Shown: positions 11,601-16,308 of the stretch, piece by piece
Numbering within the stretch: the stretch's first letter is position 1
Layout of the letters: the number at the start of each line of letters is the position of its first letter
Origin: a virus
DNA length: 28,869 nt
IMG/VR virus record: IMGVR_UViG_3300046002_000776
Coordinates: 1-28,869 of that record
Reading direction: 5' to 3' (one strand)
Notes under the pieces: model-generated
Told to the model about the DNA's origin: nothing
The model's database searches: none
What the model saw: only the letters and a program-made list of their open reading frames with translations
Translations under genes and position numbers: made by a program

Positions 11601-12656
11601 ACCAAGTTGACGAATAACTGGTCCTGCTTTAGGAACTGCTATAGTTAAATCTTCAATATTTAAAACTGTTTGGTTTTCTACAGCGTTAAGAAAATCAATT
11701 TTTTCTTTTAATTTGTCTGCTTCTATGCCAAATGCATTTGTTAACGATATAGTAGTCTCTAAAGCCTTTTCTTGTTCAACACTGCCAAGTACTGCAAGTC
11801 TTGTTGCTTGTGCAACCTGTGCCATTAATTCAGCACCTGCTTTTCCACTGGCAGCAGCGTCTGCAGCCATTTCCATTGTTTTTTCAACTGCAACACCATA
11901 CTTTGTAAATGATTTTGCTAACGCTTCAACTTCCCTAAATGCTTTTTCTGTTTCTCCAGAAGTTGTAAACATTTCTCCATACACACGTTTAAACCTAATT
12001 GCTTGTTTTTCCAATGCCATAAATGTTTTTCCTGCTGTCATTCCAAGCATTGTTAATGGAACAGTAAAACCAACCATTAACTGACGACCAGCCCACTGAG
12101 TATTTTTACCAAAATTTAAAAGATTTGTAGAACCTTGTTTCATTAATTGATTAAACAATTGTTGTTTTTGTGCAGCAAGGGCAGTTTTAGTTGCAAGATT
12201 ATCCATGTCTAGTGCAAGAGGTCTTACGGCTATAGCCTTAATTGCACCATTTGCATCTCTACCCATTTTAATATATTGGGTTTGCATTGCTTTAACACGT
12301 TCTTCTGCTACCTTGCCAATTGTGTCAAATTCTGTTTTAAAAAGTCTTCCAAATGTTTTTGTTGCACCACTAGCATACCTAAAATATTCTCTAGTGGAAA
12401 ACTTGTTTCTTTCTAATGAGTCAGTAAAACTATCAGCAGAACTTTTTATTGTTGTAAGGCTTGCTGCAAATTTTCCAGTAGCATTTACTGAATTTATAAG
12501 ATTGCTTTGTAAACTTGCTTGCGCTTTTGCAGCAGCAGTACTTGTAGTAGCAACTGAAGAATGAAAAGTTGCAAGTTGTCTTTGAAGTGCTTTTAGTTGT
12601 GCAAGTGCTTGAGAGGCATCAAGATTAACTTGAATATTCGATTGTACATCAGCCAC
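2691..12656 (-). CDS. Tail tape measure protein (giant, 3321 aa)
   Basis: This protein sets tail length and is probably injected with the DNA. It starts at a GTG with AGAGGTG six bases upstream; the nearby ATG at 12660 is out of frame and stops at once. Residues about 175-480 match the TP901-type tape-measure core (AGRQLMVGFTVPLTMLGMTA, later DLAFFMTAMKEGGINASEGA). Hydrophobic or Gly/Ala-rich segments lie near 545-580, 1620-1680 and 1870-1920. The motif DTVPA-LTPGEFVV occurs at 682, 1490 and 3222. Residues about 815-1010 show a kinase-like pattern (K841, E852, D922/N927), and 1010-1480 is an unrecognised charged region. The last third is coiled-coil-like and Ala/Lys-rich, with 40- and 44-residue repeats and a GTSGGTSG linker. 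Fully helical, it would span about 500 nm. I see no peptidoglycan hydrolase motif. Family and order make this call very secure. Confidence 0.96.
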   Translation of the reverse strand: MADVQSNIQVNLDASQALAQLKALQRQLATFHSSVATTSTAAAKAQASLQSNLINSVNATGKFAASLTTIKSSADSFTDSLERNKFSTREYFRYASGATKTFGRLFKTEFDTIGKVAEERVKAMQTQYIKMGRDANGAIKAIAVRPLALDMDNLATKTALAAQKQQLFNQLMKQGSTNLLNFGKNTQWAGRQLMVGFTVPLTMLGMTAGKTFMALEKQAIRFKRVYGEMFTTSGETEKAFREVEALAKSFTKYGVAVEKTMEMAADAAASGKAGAELMAQVAQATRLAVLGSVEQEKALETTISLTNAFGIEADKLKEKIDFLNAVENQTVLNIEDLTIAVPKAGPVIRQLGGDVEDLAFFMTAMKEGGINASEGANALKSGLASLINPSKKAAGFLKDLGVDINGIVEGNQGNVKNTVIEFAQALDTLDPLNRSRAIEQLFGKFQFSRLSTLFQNVTKDGTQASRTLGLAQNSVQELAILSERELAKVEEATGTKFKKSLEDLKVSLAPVGEQFLKALTPVVEFIGKILEKFNGLSDGAKARITKFIAIVGLIGPAVLMTFGLVANGVANLLKLFITLRKGFFGLGGQSKILGQQIQYMSSEQIEAATVAASLDQAHSKLRQTFLLEAASVNALTTAYQKGMVAANSFARTNPGMMKPGLRPGVPKKFADGGWVPGTGNKDTVPAVLTPGEFVVTKDAAQENKGFLQRLNKGGFVLRGDGTERNPYAGEVKGGTRYDPTLPKFRVGSIEYAKALVAKQKAQAEKKKLFLGMPNNFKQVQDVRQQDAVLDEINNEVKNSNLNKVKPTNFGKMVAESSGRSFPVPGIGGIYERPDGSKVFVKPFLDEKSAVAEMRGTKIARDVHGLVSPDQKLSTMIDPNNPNRKLIVLQSAFDPRFADMTGEFTKSDFVKQAVASVIRGDKDLSKSNVSGNRLPDVGTAGVFATASAKTPGQRQFGGMLPVKDQAMVNFLGVNGGAKRYFADATRSIAQSMTPAQYERSMIEELNRVLPKLKSTIAGFGNLTPDEKVAYAEMVQRVEDAKKINWKEIHKVHTEAKVPTIKKPKIKASEKTGERGHRVSIKDPAFRKILVARGFKLRGETQTGNKNISVQDKLQSLLLSEKEEKIPVTENQTEKLHLTSGKNSVFHAPGTNKAGHKIDSGFTTIGNHGYNSLSENSKYKNLPSPYPFSIKEAQYAVEMIEKQLKVDTEKGYENLKPPSPPPSKKEKEAFSRETRQARLALADLKHNLKEFDTAQKWQNEQRHRYATAGAMSDGKIGSDAYKATYERLGKLWDSAVTKGGSTAQITQALVDDNKEYYNRLTLTQKNEVDSNTSDRRSTGGKLSDATTHIRALPNKSKIIMSQQLKNLVDNPEEMKKLLAKSQRDTKSIKDIKEKNKAIQEKQVARQTIKTLFDEAQNLNDGNKPIFSKNKRGTAIVPAYNTDSGTPRTKQEGGGIKAFTKNMRGVQSQSMLKYMRFKLMASGGSVPGYGEKDTVPALLTPGEFVVNKAATQEHGPILEAMNSGNVEYRGDGTTLTSSEIKQQRKIKTQAEITRRAKMAERKIQADAIREERKLIVEREQILKQTLETTKADADSQSKAQEKDRKLQAKNRVSQTTQKVSGGLMMGGMALGMLGAAAPEGSGMQKVASAVAPLAMVGSMLIPMLGTPAGAAAAAILILAGGLVKLRMDFDKANDAALKLGESTGASTKVIQGFAEFANTITGTESMDKTRAVAKGKINTAPGKTTFGEAYIQTEGGKELIKSFADIAKSSSMKNVVNKLRTQLSTAVLSGALNADQARSIALNIGEELGNQQIGLQVSGQLLNLFGKNGSNVLKDGIELQVSLMADASKTNTKLVDSLNQKGRSGSGLKSSTIMSGFGALGAGLGVAGAAALGAKMGGTIGTAVGGPLGMGIGLAAGAAIGVGLTYWAQKNKNKQIGNLAGAAVANTKAMMEQSRQLRDQYEREYLKRKEQLELEGKFGKVRELELKYLDDRKRFDSGQVAQREQFMKDYASTKGNSNARGAMDTSLDKSMTDAYKKDPIGLAMVGTAKDSLNQALRNKTMTREQVALAKASVGSKELDPSALVGVFQTFKDQKDIQANMTILTQLGGDELSASQNIVSAFIDKNGKPIPKLQSEFVAKLSGLKGKEADDFITTFQGITAMSGLGINIDVEADYVMKNKNVRDSLYEDITAIEKTKGKITSKILTVIDSEFTGVLAENPKFLDTLSASDKITYSKVIRQFISIPDIELQAEGDFLLWQAENKTKLEGVSIGRQLDMYRQSMGEKAVTASTPLFSDPATPKKSGGGTRSTIFDDTLKKLKQVQRSSVNAMGGRPELIKQILGKNAIGYGDGEGVDQKLLKDNKVSNEFLEFVDSLGPEGIQKDLGKIVTIGKNGIATLTKAGQALQKAFSITQFGENIKNIQLQNQEIKNRIGAMRILLRLGYDTATATQVTASAANSLAINTKKIPVQVLKDYLASVKELNKEINNAQLTDDVAHEKGIKGDIARNESLAKRVKAQEALIDGQYLLQKVSLDIQKAENDYGLDLIARQEDKVNQVYDEQIKALQEVNSLAEKNNALTSEKMSIADALASGDMAAASNAMQAYRTAKIQQVAKTREEALQKSKENAIKSITVINSKTGKVSTRKDLEDSNKDVSNTLADIDELNRLAKLKFSDTMKAMVGQTTAQITAFADIAQLFVDAYGPEAASKMAGGIFDTVDGKLNAIDGVTSEVITNTEELIGLYDEARKKAELLGFLGTNLRKEQDAKLDANAKAMDDYAKALGLYFAGLGKAPKKPKMLDLFDSKPDTKSTSKTTASPGGVGGTSGGTSGGTSGSTGVGTPAGYLGIPGLNVTVATPLAEVAKITTAMADHQTKLSDIQSNKDKARQDELKLMAEASYAANNKITIAMADHQTKVTNENKMRAAEALAAVKAAEAHAKTNADAGEKMSLRVAEINSAISNAMTVVGQDRLARVKQQEAEAAELAAALKILSENRDAAIEDKKSLTVPKAISIVKEQAFAADRIAANKIIADKNALDARDAAAADKKSLTVPQAIALAREQAIEQDRIAANEILAQAAAAAQAAKLARETGFSEDKKATGLIVANKKTATTNKTLNAQELAAAKRAADAAAAQEAARLSVETAKANEQKIADQKAKANANAQYPSSIANAIKTFGSIYGFASGGMIPKYMAMGGMVRMPYAEPAPAQKMNMGGMVRQYMASGGLARGTDTVPAMLTPGEYVINKNATQKFGPLLSAINSPTFKTPTSSNSNFSGINSSSSITSTNNSKTLYNYNLSVNVSNSNANPNDIARTVINQIKMIEDQRIRRY
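2946..2993 (-). repeat. Third DTVPA-LTPGEYVI motif of the tape measure
   Basis: Codes for DTVPAMLTPGEYVINK at residues 3222-3237, near the C-terminus and preceded by Gly/Met-rich repeats (MGGMVR twice, SGGLARG). Other copies are at 8142-8189 and 10566-10613. Similar motifs recur in many phage tape measures; their role is not known to me. Confidence 0.85.
3360..3677 (-). repeat. 44-residue tandem repeat in tape-measure C-terminal third
   Basis: Two copies of a unit beginning DKKSLTVP start at 3677 and 3545, 132 bp (44 codons) apart. Both contain a KEQA/REQA helix and DRIAAN. A degenerate third copy (EDKKATGLIVAN) begins near 3395. The unit is Ala/Lys/Asp-rich and coiled-coil-like, as expected of a rod-like part of a tape measure. 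Confidence 0.8.
3930..4089 (-). repeat. 40-residue direct repeat (AMADHQTK) in tape measure
   Basis: The 19-base word tttgatgatctgccatagc occurs at 3938-3956 and 4058-4076, 120 bp apart (40 codons), with similar flanks. Both copies encode AMADHQTK after an ITT/ITI strand. This looks like a short in-frame duplication. Confidence 0.8.
4165..4215 (-). repeat. Gly-Thr-Ser linker repeat in tape measure
   Basis: A short iteration of the 12-base unit ccagaagtacca/ctcc encodes GGTSGGTSGGTSG, a flexible linker between two helical blocks of the tape measure. Such arrays change copy number easily. Confidence 0.75.
8142..8189 (-). repeat. Second DTVPA-LTPGEFVV motif of the tape measure
   Basis: Codes for DTVPALLTPGEFVVNK at residues 1490-1505, preceded by ASGGSVPGYGEK and followed by AATQEHGPILEAMNSG. 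The flanks also match the third copy (NATQKFGPLLSAINS), so the repeated unit is about 40 residues long. Confidence 0.85.
10566..10613 (-). repeat. First DTVPA-LTPGEFVV motif of the tape measure
   Basis: Codes for DTVPAVLTPGEFVVTK at residues 682-697, preceded by ADGGWVPGTGNK and followed by DAAQENKGFLQRLNKGG. Together with the second copy it brackets the kinase-like region and the charged region after it. Confidence 0.85.
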
Positions 12657-12679
12657 TCATAACACCTCTTTACTTTATT

Positions 12680-13009
12680 TTATATATTGATAAAAGCATT
12701 ATCTGAAATACTTGTTCCAGATGCTGCTTCAACAATTTTGTAAACTGTAGGTAAATCTAGATTTTCCTCAAGAGACTTTAGGTCTTCTGACAAATCAGGC
12801 TTGTACTGTTGCATAGCAATTTGAACACATTCCATAAGGATGTTCATTGACTTCTCGTTATCTTCTGCTACTGCTGCAATACCCTCAAATTTCTTCATAA
12901 AAGGACGGAGTAGTGAGATCTTTAGCGGTCTAACTGAAATCTTTGTTCCGTCAATTAGAACGACTACATTCTCGTCCGCTTTTGTTGCTGCTTGTGCTGC
13001 TGTTGCCAT
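12680..13009 (-). CDS. Tail assembly chaperone, short form (gpG-like)
   Basis: This 109-residue protein lies directly upstream of the tape measure, where the tail assembly chaperone is normally encoded. It has a strong site (AAAAGGAG, 6 bases before ATG) and its own TGATATAAT box upstream. It is a clear paralogue of the N-terminal 90 residues of the preceding gene: both share a PLKI--------FM--F block, a LLEC/LMEC--I-M-QY-PDL block and a final DL-T-Y-I-E-A-G segment. It ends at an ordinary stop 23 bases before the tape-measure GTG, with no room for a frameshifted extension. By analogy with lambda gpG it should coat the tape measure during tail assembly. The family assignment rests on position, size and paralogy, not on a recognised motif. 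Confidence 0.75.
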   Translation of the reverse strand: MATAAQAATKADENVVVLIDGTKISVRPLKISLLRPFMKKFEGIAAVAEDNEKSMNILMECVQIAMQQYKPDLSEDLKSLEENLDLPTVYKIVEAASGTSISDNAFINI

Positions 13010-13036
13010 TTGTTTCTCCTTTTGTTAAGTTAGTTA

Positions 13037-13045
13037 ATTATATCA
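13037..13045 (-). promoter_or_regulatory. Extended -10 promoter box TGATATAAT
   Basis: TGATATAAT lies in the gap before the short chaperone, about 27 bases upstream of its ATG. It is identical to boxes at 14581-14589 and 17476-17484. I see no good -35 hexamer. Confidence 0.55.
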
Positions 13046-13054
13046 CGAATAGGT

Positions 13055-13774
13055 TTATTTTTTAGTTAAATCTTCGTAATCTAAGCCCATTCCAATACCA
13101 AACCCTGCCCTTGTTGCATTAGCACCTTGTAACGACAATACATCATTGCCATCACTTGTTTTTCCACCACTGAAGACTCTTGCTTTCATGTCTTCCCATT
13201 CTTTTTGTCCCCTGTTTTTATCCTTATTGTCATCTAAATCTACCCCTTGAATTGCTGCTAAAAATTTTTTTTCTTCATAATCTAATTCTCTTTTTGAAGA
13301 CAGTGTTTGCATTAATTCTGGAATAGAAAGAGATGTTTCTAACTCTTCATAGTTTTTCCATATTCCTAGAGTAAAAACCTCTGACTCTAATTTGGCTAAA
13401 TCTAAATCAAACCAACCTTGATCTTTATCTTTTGAAATATCTTTAATTGGTTTTGTTTCTTTTTTGTCAGGGTCTTCGTTTTCTTTATTTTTTGGCTTTA
13501 TGTTAATCCCCGCAGCAATTTCAATAATATCGTATAGGGTATTAAGATCAATATGTTCGTCTAAATCTAAAAACAAATCTGGACTGTATTGCTTCATACA
13601 TATCCTGCAACATTCTAACAAAACATCTATGGCTTCTTCATCATTTTGTGATTTTTCAAGAAGAACAAAGATATCCATAAACTCTCTCATGTACTTGATT
13701 TTTAAAGGAGAGCAAGATAGCGCTTGACCGTTTAATAATATAATTTCTGAAACATTAAAAACTTTTGTAGCCAT
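13055..13774 (-). CDS. Tail assembly chaperone, long form (gpGT-like)
   Basis: This 239-residue protein has two parts. Residues 1-92 are paralogous to the whole next gene. A charged linker (about 93-120, Lys/Glu/Asp-rich) then leads to a second domain (GIWKNYEELETSLSIPELMQ, then LDYEEKKFLAAIQGVD), which resembles the T-like extension of frameshifted tail chaperones in other siphoviruses. The product therefore looks like a natural G-T fusion encoded in one frame. At codons 94-96 the heptamer A-AAA-AAT is in canonical slippery phase, and a -1 slip would hit UAA immediately, giving a 96-residue G-like form. No Shine-Dalgarno site precedes the ATG, but a TGCTAAAAT box ends six bases upstream, as in leaderless transcripts. 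The role in tail assembly is inferred from order and paralogy. Confidence 0.75.
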   Translation of the reverse strand: MATKVFNVSEIILLNGQALSCSPLKIKYMREFMDIFVLLEKSQNDEEAIDVLLECCRICMKQYSPDLFLDLDEHIDLNTLYDIIEIAAGINIKPKNKENEDPDKKETKPIKDISKDKDQGWFDLDLAKLESEVFTLGIWKNYEELETSLSIPELMQTLSSKRELDYEEKKFLAAIQGVDLDDNKDKNRGQKEWEDMKARVFSGGKTSDGNDVLSLQGANATRAGFGIGMGLDYEDLTKK

Positions 13775-13780
13775 TAGTTA

Positions 13781-13789
13781 ATTTTAGCA
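13781..13789 (-). promoter_or_regulatory. Candidate extended -10 box TGCTAAAAT (leaderless start)
   Basis: TGCTAAAAT ends six bases before the ATG at 13774, where transcription should begin, and no ribosome-binding site lies between. It sits just past the tail-tube terminator. The box deviates from TATAAT at one position. Confidence 0.4.
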
Positions 13790-13800
13790 TAAAACAACAA

Positions 13801-13827
13801 AACCCACTCCCGTTATGAGAGTGGGTT
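13801..13827 (-). terminator. Rho-independent terminator after tail-tube gene
   Basis: Perfect 9-bp stem (AACCCACTC paired with GAGTGGGTT) with a 9-base loop. On the minus strand it is followed by TTGTTGTTTT. It lies 18 bases after the stop of the major tail protein. Confidence 0.85.
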
Positions 13828-13844
13828 ATTGTTTACTTTTTTAT

Positions 13845-14510
13845 TTATGCGGTAGTATAGTTGGTGCCAGATCCATCGTACCATGTACGATCAACGATCT
13901 TACCGTATGTTGCTGTTGTATCATCTGGAAGCATACGGAATGAAACTTCAAACATAGAAGCCTCTTCACGCTTTGCTGAAACTGTAACTGCCTCAATTGA
14001 AAGAGCACGATATCCAACATATACACGCTCTACTGAGTCAGAACGATCTCCATCACCAGTTCCTGGACCACATGCAACAATACCACGCTCAAGTGGTACT
14101 TCTCCAATATCTCCTGCTGAGAGTTGAAGTGTACGACCTGCTGAAGTAGTTTTTGTTCCAGTCAATGCTGAATCTTTTCCTGCGGTTGCAAGAAGTAAAT
14201 TTTCTAATGTTGCTTCGGCAAAAGCGGTAGCAAGAGAAACTTGCATTCCCTGCTTGTATAGTTTAGCAACGTCAAGAACCTGATCTACGGCTACCTCGCC
14301 GAAATCTGGTGTGAAGGTCAATTCAAGACCATTCATTGTATAGCCAACATTTGTAAAGTCTGGATCTATAGAAAGTGTAGACTTGAAAGACTCTGTAGCA
14401 CTAAATGATGGAATTGCTGTTGCACCTGTTGGTGTAAGTTTGTAGTCTGCAACGAAAATTGCTGCTGCACCTACGATAATATTTGTAGACGTACCACGTG
14501 AATATGCCAT
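13845..14510 (-). CDS. Major tail (tube) protein
   Basis: This 221-residue protein has a strong site (AAAAAAGGAG, 6 bases before ATG), a private promoter box and a private terminator, all fitting a very highly expressed gene. It lies between the tail terminator and the tail chaperones, the usual place of the tube protein in siphoviruses. It starts MAYSRGTSTNIIVGAAAIFV and is rich in Thr, Ala, Ser and Gly with alternating strand-like segments (NGLELTFTPDFGEVAVDQVL; RALSIEAVTVSAKREEASMF), as in tube proteins of the lambda gpV/HK97 gp6 fold type. It has no cysteine-rich or membrane segment. There is no sheath gene beside it, which argues for a non-contractile tail. The call is from order, size, composition and expression signals. 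Confidence 0.88.
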   Translation of the reverse strand: MAYSRGTSTNIIVGAAAIFVADYKLTPTGATAIPSFSATESFKSTLSIDPDFTNVGYTMNGLELTFTPDFGEVAVDQVLDVAKLYKQGMQVSLATAFAEATLENLLLATAGKDSALTGTKTTSAGRTLQLSAGDIGEVPLERGIVACGPGTGDGDRSDSVERVYVGYRALSIEAVTVSAKREEASMFEVSFRMLPDDTTATYGKIVDRTWYDGSGTNYTTA

Positions 14511-14552
14511 TTTTAACTCCTTTTTTCAATTTTTTTTCTATATTAAGTTATC

Positions 14553-14571
14553 AAAGCATTATTAATGCTTT
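14553..14571 (-). other. AT-rich hairpin in tail-tube mRNA leader
   Basis: AAAGCATT and AATGCTTT form an 8-bp stem with a 3-base loop, just downstream of the TGATATAAT box, so it would be at or near the 5' end of the tail-tube mRNA. There is no T-tract after it on the minus strand, so a terminator is unlikely. A 5' mRNA-stabilising role is possible. Confidence 0.4.
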
Positions 14572-14580
14572 CTCTAAACT

Positions 14581-14589
14581 ATTATATCA
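14581..14589 (-). promoter_or_regulatory. Extended -10 promoter box TGATATAAT
   Basis: TGATATAAT precedes the tail-tube gene by about 70 bases, with the stem-loop at 14553-14571 and the ribosome-binding site between. It is identical to the boxes at 13037-13045 and 17476-17484. There is no clear -35 element; the region upstream is the end of the preceding gene. Confidence 0.6.
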
Positions 14590-14595
14590 GCCTTT

Positions 14596-15183
14596 TTATG
14601 TATAATATGGGTTTGGATTATTTATACTATGATAGTCATATTCAATAATAAACTTATTTAAAGTGAGTCCACGCAGGGAGGAAAGTTCTGTCAGGTCTCT
14701 AACCTCTTCTAATTGATAGACCTTTATGTCATGAAAATATACATTTCTAATTAAAGGCACTGTTAGATCTAAAATAGGAGAATCTCCATTTTGTTTTCTC
14801 ATTGCCCATTTATTTAGGTCTTCTGCTGCTGCATCTGCCCTATCTAATAGTTGAGATAAAATTGTGCTAACATCTAAAATTTTGCTGGGAGTGGAGTATA
14901 CATAATACAGTAACTGCTCACACTTAAGTGGATACAAACCACTTCTTCTATATCTAAAAAGTCTATCATATTGAACAATTACGTCTGGTTGTTGATTTAA
15001 AGCAATTCCTTCATCATCATATTGTATTGGTATATCTACTCTGTTTTTACTTAAATCATCAATTGCTGCTGCGTTAGATGGTATTGTCAAAACACTAAAC
15101 CCGTATTCATTTAGTGCTGCTTGAATATAAGCATTTATCCAAACTGGTGGAAAAGGTAGATCTATTACATCTTTAGTTGCCAT
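14596..15183 (-). CDS. Tail terminator / tail completion protein (by position)
   Basis: This 195-residue protein starts MATKDVIDLPFPPVWINAYI. It follows the neck protein by one base and precedes the tail-tube gene, the usual place of the tail terminator (lambda gpU-like), which caps the growing tube and joins it to the head connector. The start ATG has only a weak GGGTAGAG site, which suggests coupling to the upstream gene. The sequence contains a helical stretch (LSQLLDRADAAAEDLNKWAM) between strand-rich parts and an NPNPYYT tail. No diagnostic motif is visible. A second neck or minor tail protein is the alternative. Confidence 0.6.
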   Translation of the reverse strand: MATKDVIDLPFPPVWINAYIQAALNEYGFSVLTIPSNAAAIDDLSKNRVDIPIQYDDEGIALNQQPDVIVQYDRLFRYRRSGLYPLKCEQLLYYVYSTPSKILDVSTILSQLLDRADAAAEDLNKWAMRKQNGDSPILDLTVPLIRNVYFHDIKVYQLEEVRDLTELSSLRGLTLNKFIIEYDYHSINNPNPYYT

Positions 15184-15184
15184 T

Positions 15185-15862
15185 TTACTCTACCCCCACA
15201 TTAATGTTTGTAATCCAACGATAGCCAACTTCTCTACCTTTTGATTTTCCAGTATTTGATCCTGCTCTTAAATTCTTTTTATATACTGCTGGATTACTTA
15301 AATGATCATAAATTCCAGATGCTCTTAAAAATGTTTGTTTAAAATAATAATTCATAAAGTTATCAAATGTTTTTTCATAGGAACCTTGAACCCAATCTCC
15401 TCCAGGATTTGAAACATTAACTGGATTTTTTGTAAAAATTTGTTCTCCCCCAACATCAAAAGAAAGTACGGAAGCGTTTCTTGGTTTAATCACAACTGGT
15501 TGGCCATACTCCATAATTCTTGCTTTGTTATAAAATGGAACCAAAGAACCCTGTTTAATTGATGTTGATTGTTTAAAATTAGACTTAATAGATAATCCTA
15601 AATTACTTACGGTATGGTCAACTTCAAAAAGTCTTTTAGATGCCATTCCAACTTTGCCCCATTCATAAACATGATGCATAGACATTGGATCCATTTTTGC
15701 ATTTGCATCAACGAACATCTTTAATGCTTCTACTGTGTCTCTTCCTAAGTTATTTAAAAATATTGTTTTTCCTTTTTGTGCCCCTTCAAAAAATCCAAAA
15801 GAATAATCAACAATATTATTCATCTTTTTCATAAATTTTTTATCATCAAATTTAACTTGCAT
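15185..15862 (-). CDS. Neck / HK97 gp10-like tail component (by position)
   Basis: This 225-residue protein starts MQVKFDDKKFMKKMNNIVDY, and its ATG overlaps the previous stop (TAATG). It is basic, with an N-terminal helical region followed by a strand-rich part containing RIMEYGQPVVIKPRNASVLS, which resembles the conserved core of HK97 gp10-type proteins that lie between the head stopper and the tail terminator in many siphoviruses. It probably forms part of the head-tail neck. The resemblance is by eye, so the family name is tentative, but the neck role is well supported by the gene order adaptor - stopper - this gene - terminator - tube. Confidence 0.6.
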   Translation of the reverse strand: MQVKFDDKKFMKKMNNIVDYSFGFFEGAQKGKTIFLNNLGRDTVEALKMFVDANAKMDPMSMHHVYEWGKVGMASKRLFEVDHTVSNLGLSIKSNFKQSTSIKQGSLVPFYNKARIMEYGQPVVIKPRNASVLSFDVGGEQIFTKNPVNVSNPGGDWVQGSYEKTFDNFMNYYFKQTFLRASGIYDHLSNPAVYKKNLRAGSNTGKSKGREVGYRWITNINVGVE

Positions 15863-16308
15863 TAGTCAGCCCCACTTTGGTTTTCTGTTCTTCGTAAAAC
15901 AACCTTGTAGTAATCTATTGTACCAAAAGGGTTTACTACTGGATCATAAGTAGCAATTTCATAAATTGTACCTTTTCCAGAACGCTCTCCAGAAGTTTCT
16001 TGATATATGAGTTCATCCATACTGTTTCTTATGTTTGTAATAATAATGTTTGTAAGTGAATTATTTTCTTTATTTGTTGATTTACGAATGTCATTTTTAA
16101 TTCTTCCAATAAGCATGTTTTCATTTTTTGTAAAAACCTTTGCCTTAATATCTTCTGCTAATGCAGTTCCGCCTGGAGTAAAATTAACAATAACGCTTTT
16201 GTCAAAAATCCAATTCTTTAAACCAGAGCCATACATATCACGCTCAATAGTTGGATAGTATATATCTGCAATCATTGGATACATAAAGTCTGTTGCTTCG
16301 CATGACAT
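15862..16308 (-). CDS. Head closure / stopper protein (by position)
   Basis: This 148-residue protein starts MSCEATDFMYPMIADIYYPT. GGAG lies seven bases before the ATG, which overlaps the previous stop (TAATG). It follows the adaptor and precedes the neck protein, where the head stopper (SPP1 gp16-like, which plugs the portal channel after packaging) is usually encoded. The beta-rich content and the final segment FGTIDYYKVVLRRTENQSGA, a terminal pair of strands, fit a small beta-barrel of this class. There is no enzyme motif. The assignment depends mainly on order and size. Confidence 0.6.
   Translation of the reverse strand: MSCEATDFMYPMIADIYYPTIERDMYGSGLKNWIFDKSVIVNFTPGGTALAEDIKAKVFTKNENMLIGRIKNDIRKSTNKENNSLTNIIITNIRNSMDELIYQETSGERSGKGTIYEIATYDPVVNPFGTIDYYKVVLRRTENQSGAD

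Noticed and set aside
11713-12564. Plus-strand open frames of 119-123 codons
   Set aside because: They oppose the secure N-terminal core of the tape measure and have Ser/Ala/Leu-rich shadow composition.
12657-12679. Classic frameshift from the short chaperone into a downstream T frame
   Set aside because: The short chaperone ends 23 bases before the tape-measure start, so no second frame exists there. The T-like part is in the preceding gene.
14553-14571. Terminator before the tail-tube gene
   Set aside because: The stem lacks G+C content and is not followed by a T-run on the minus strand.
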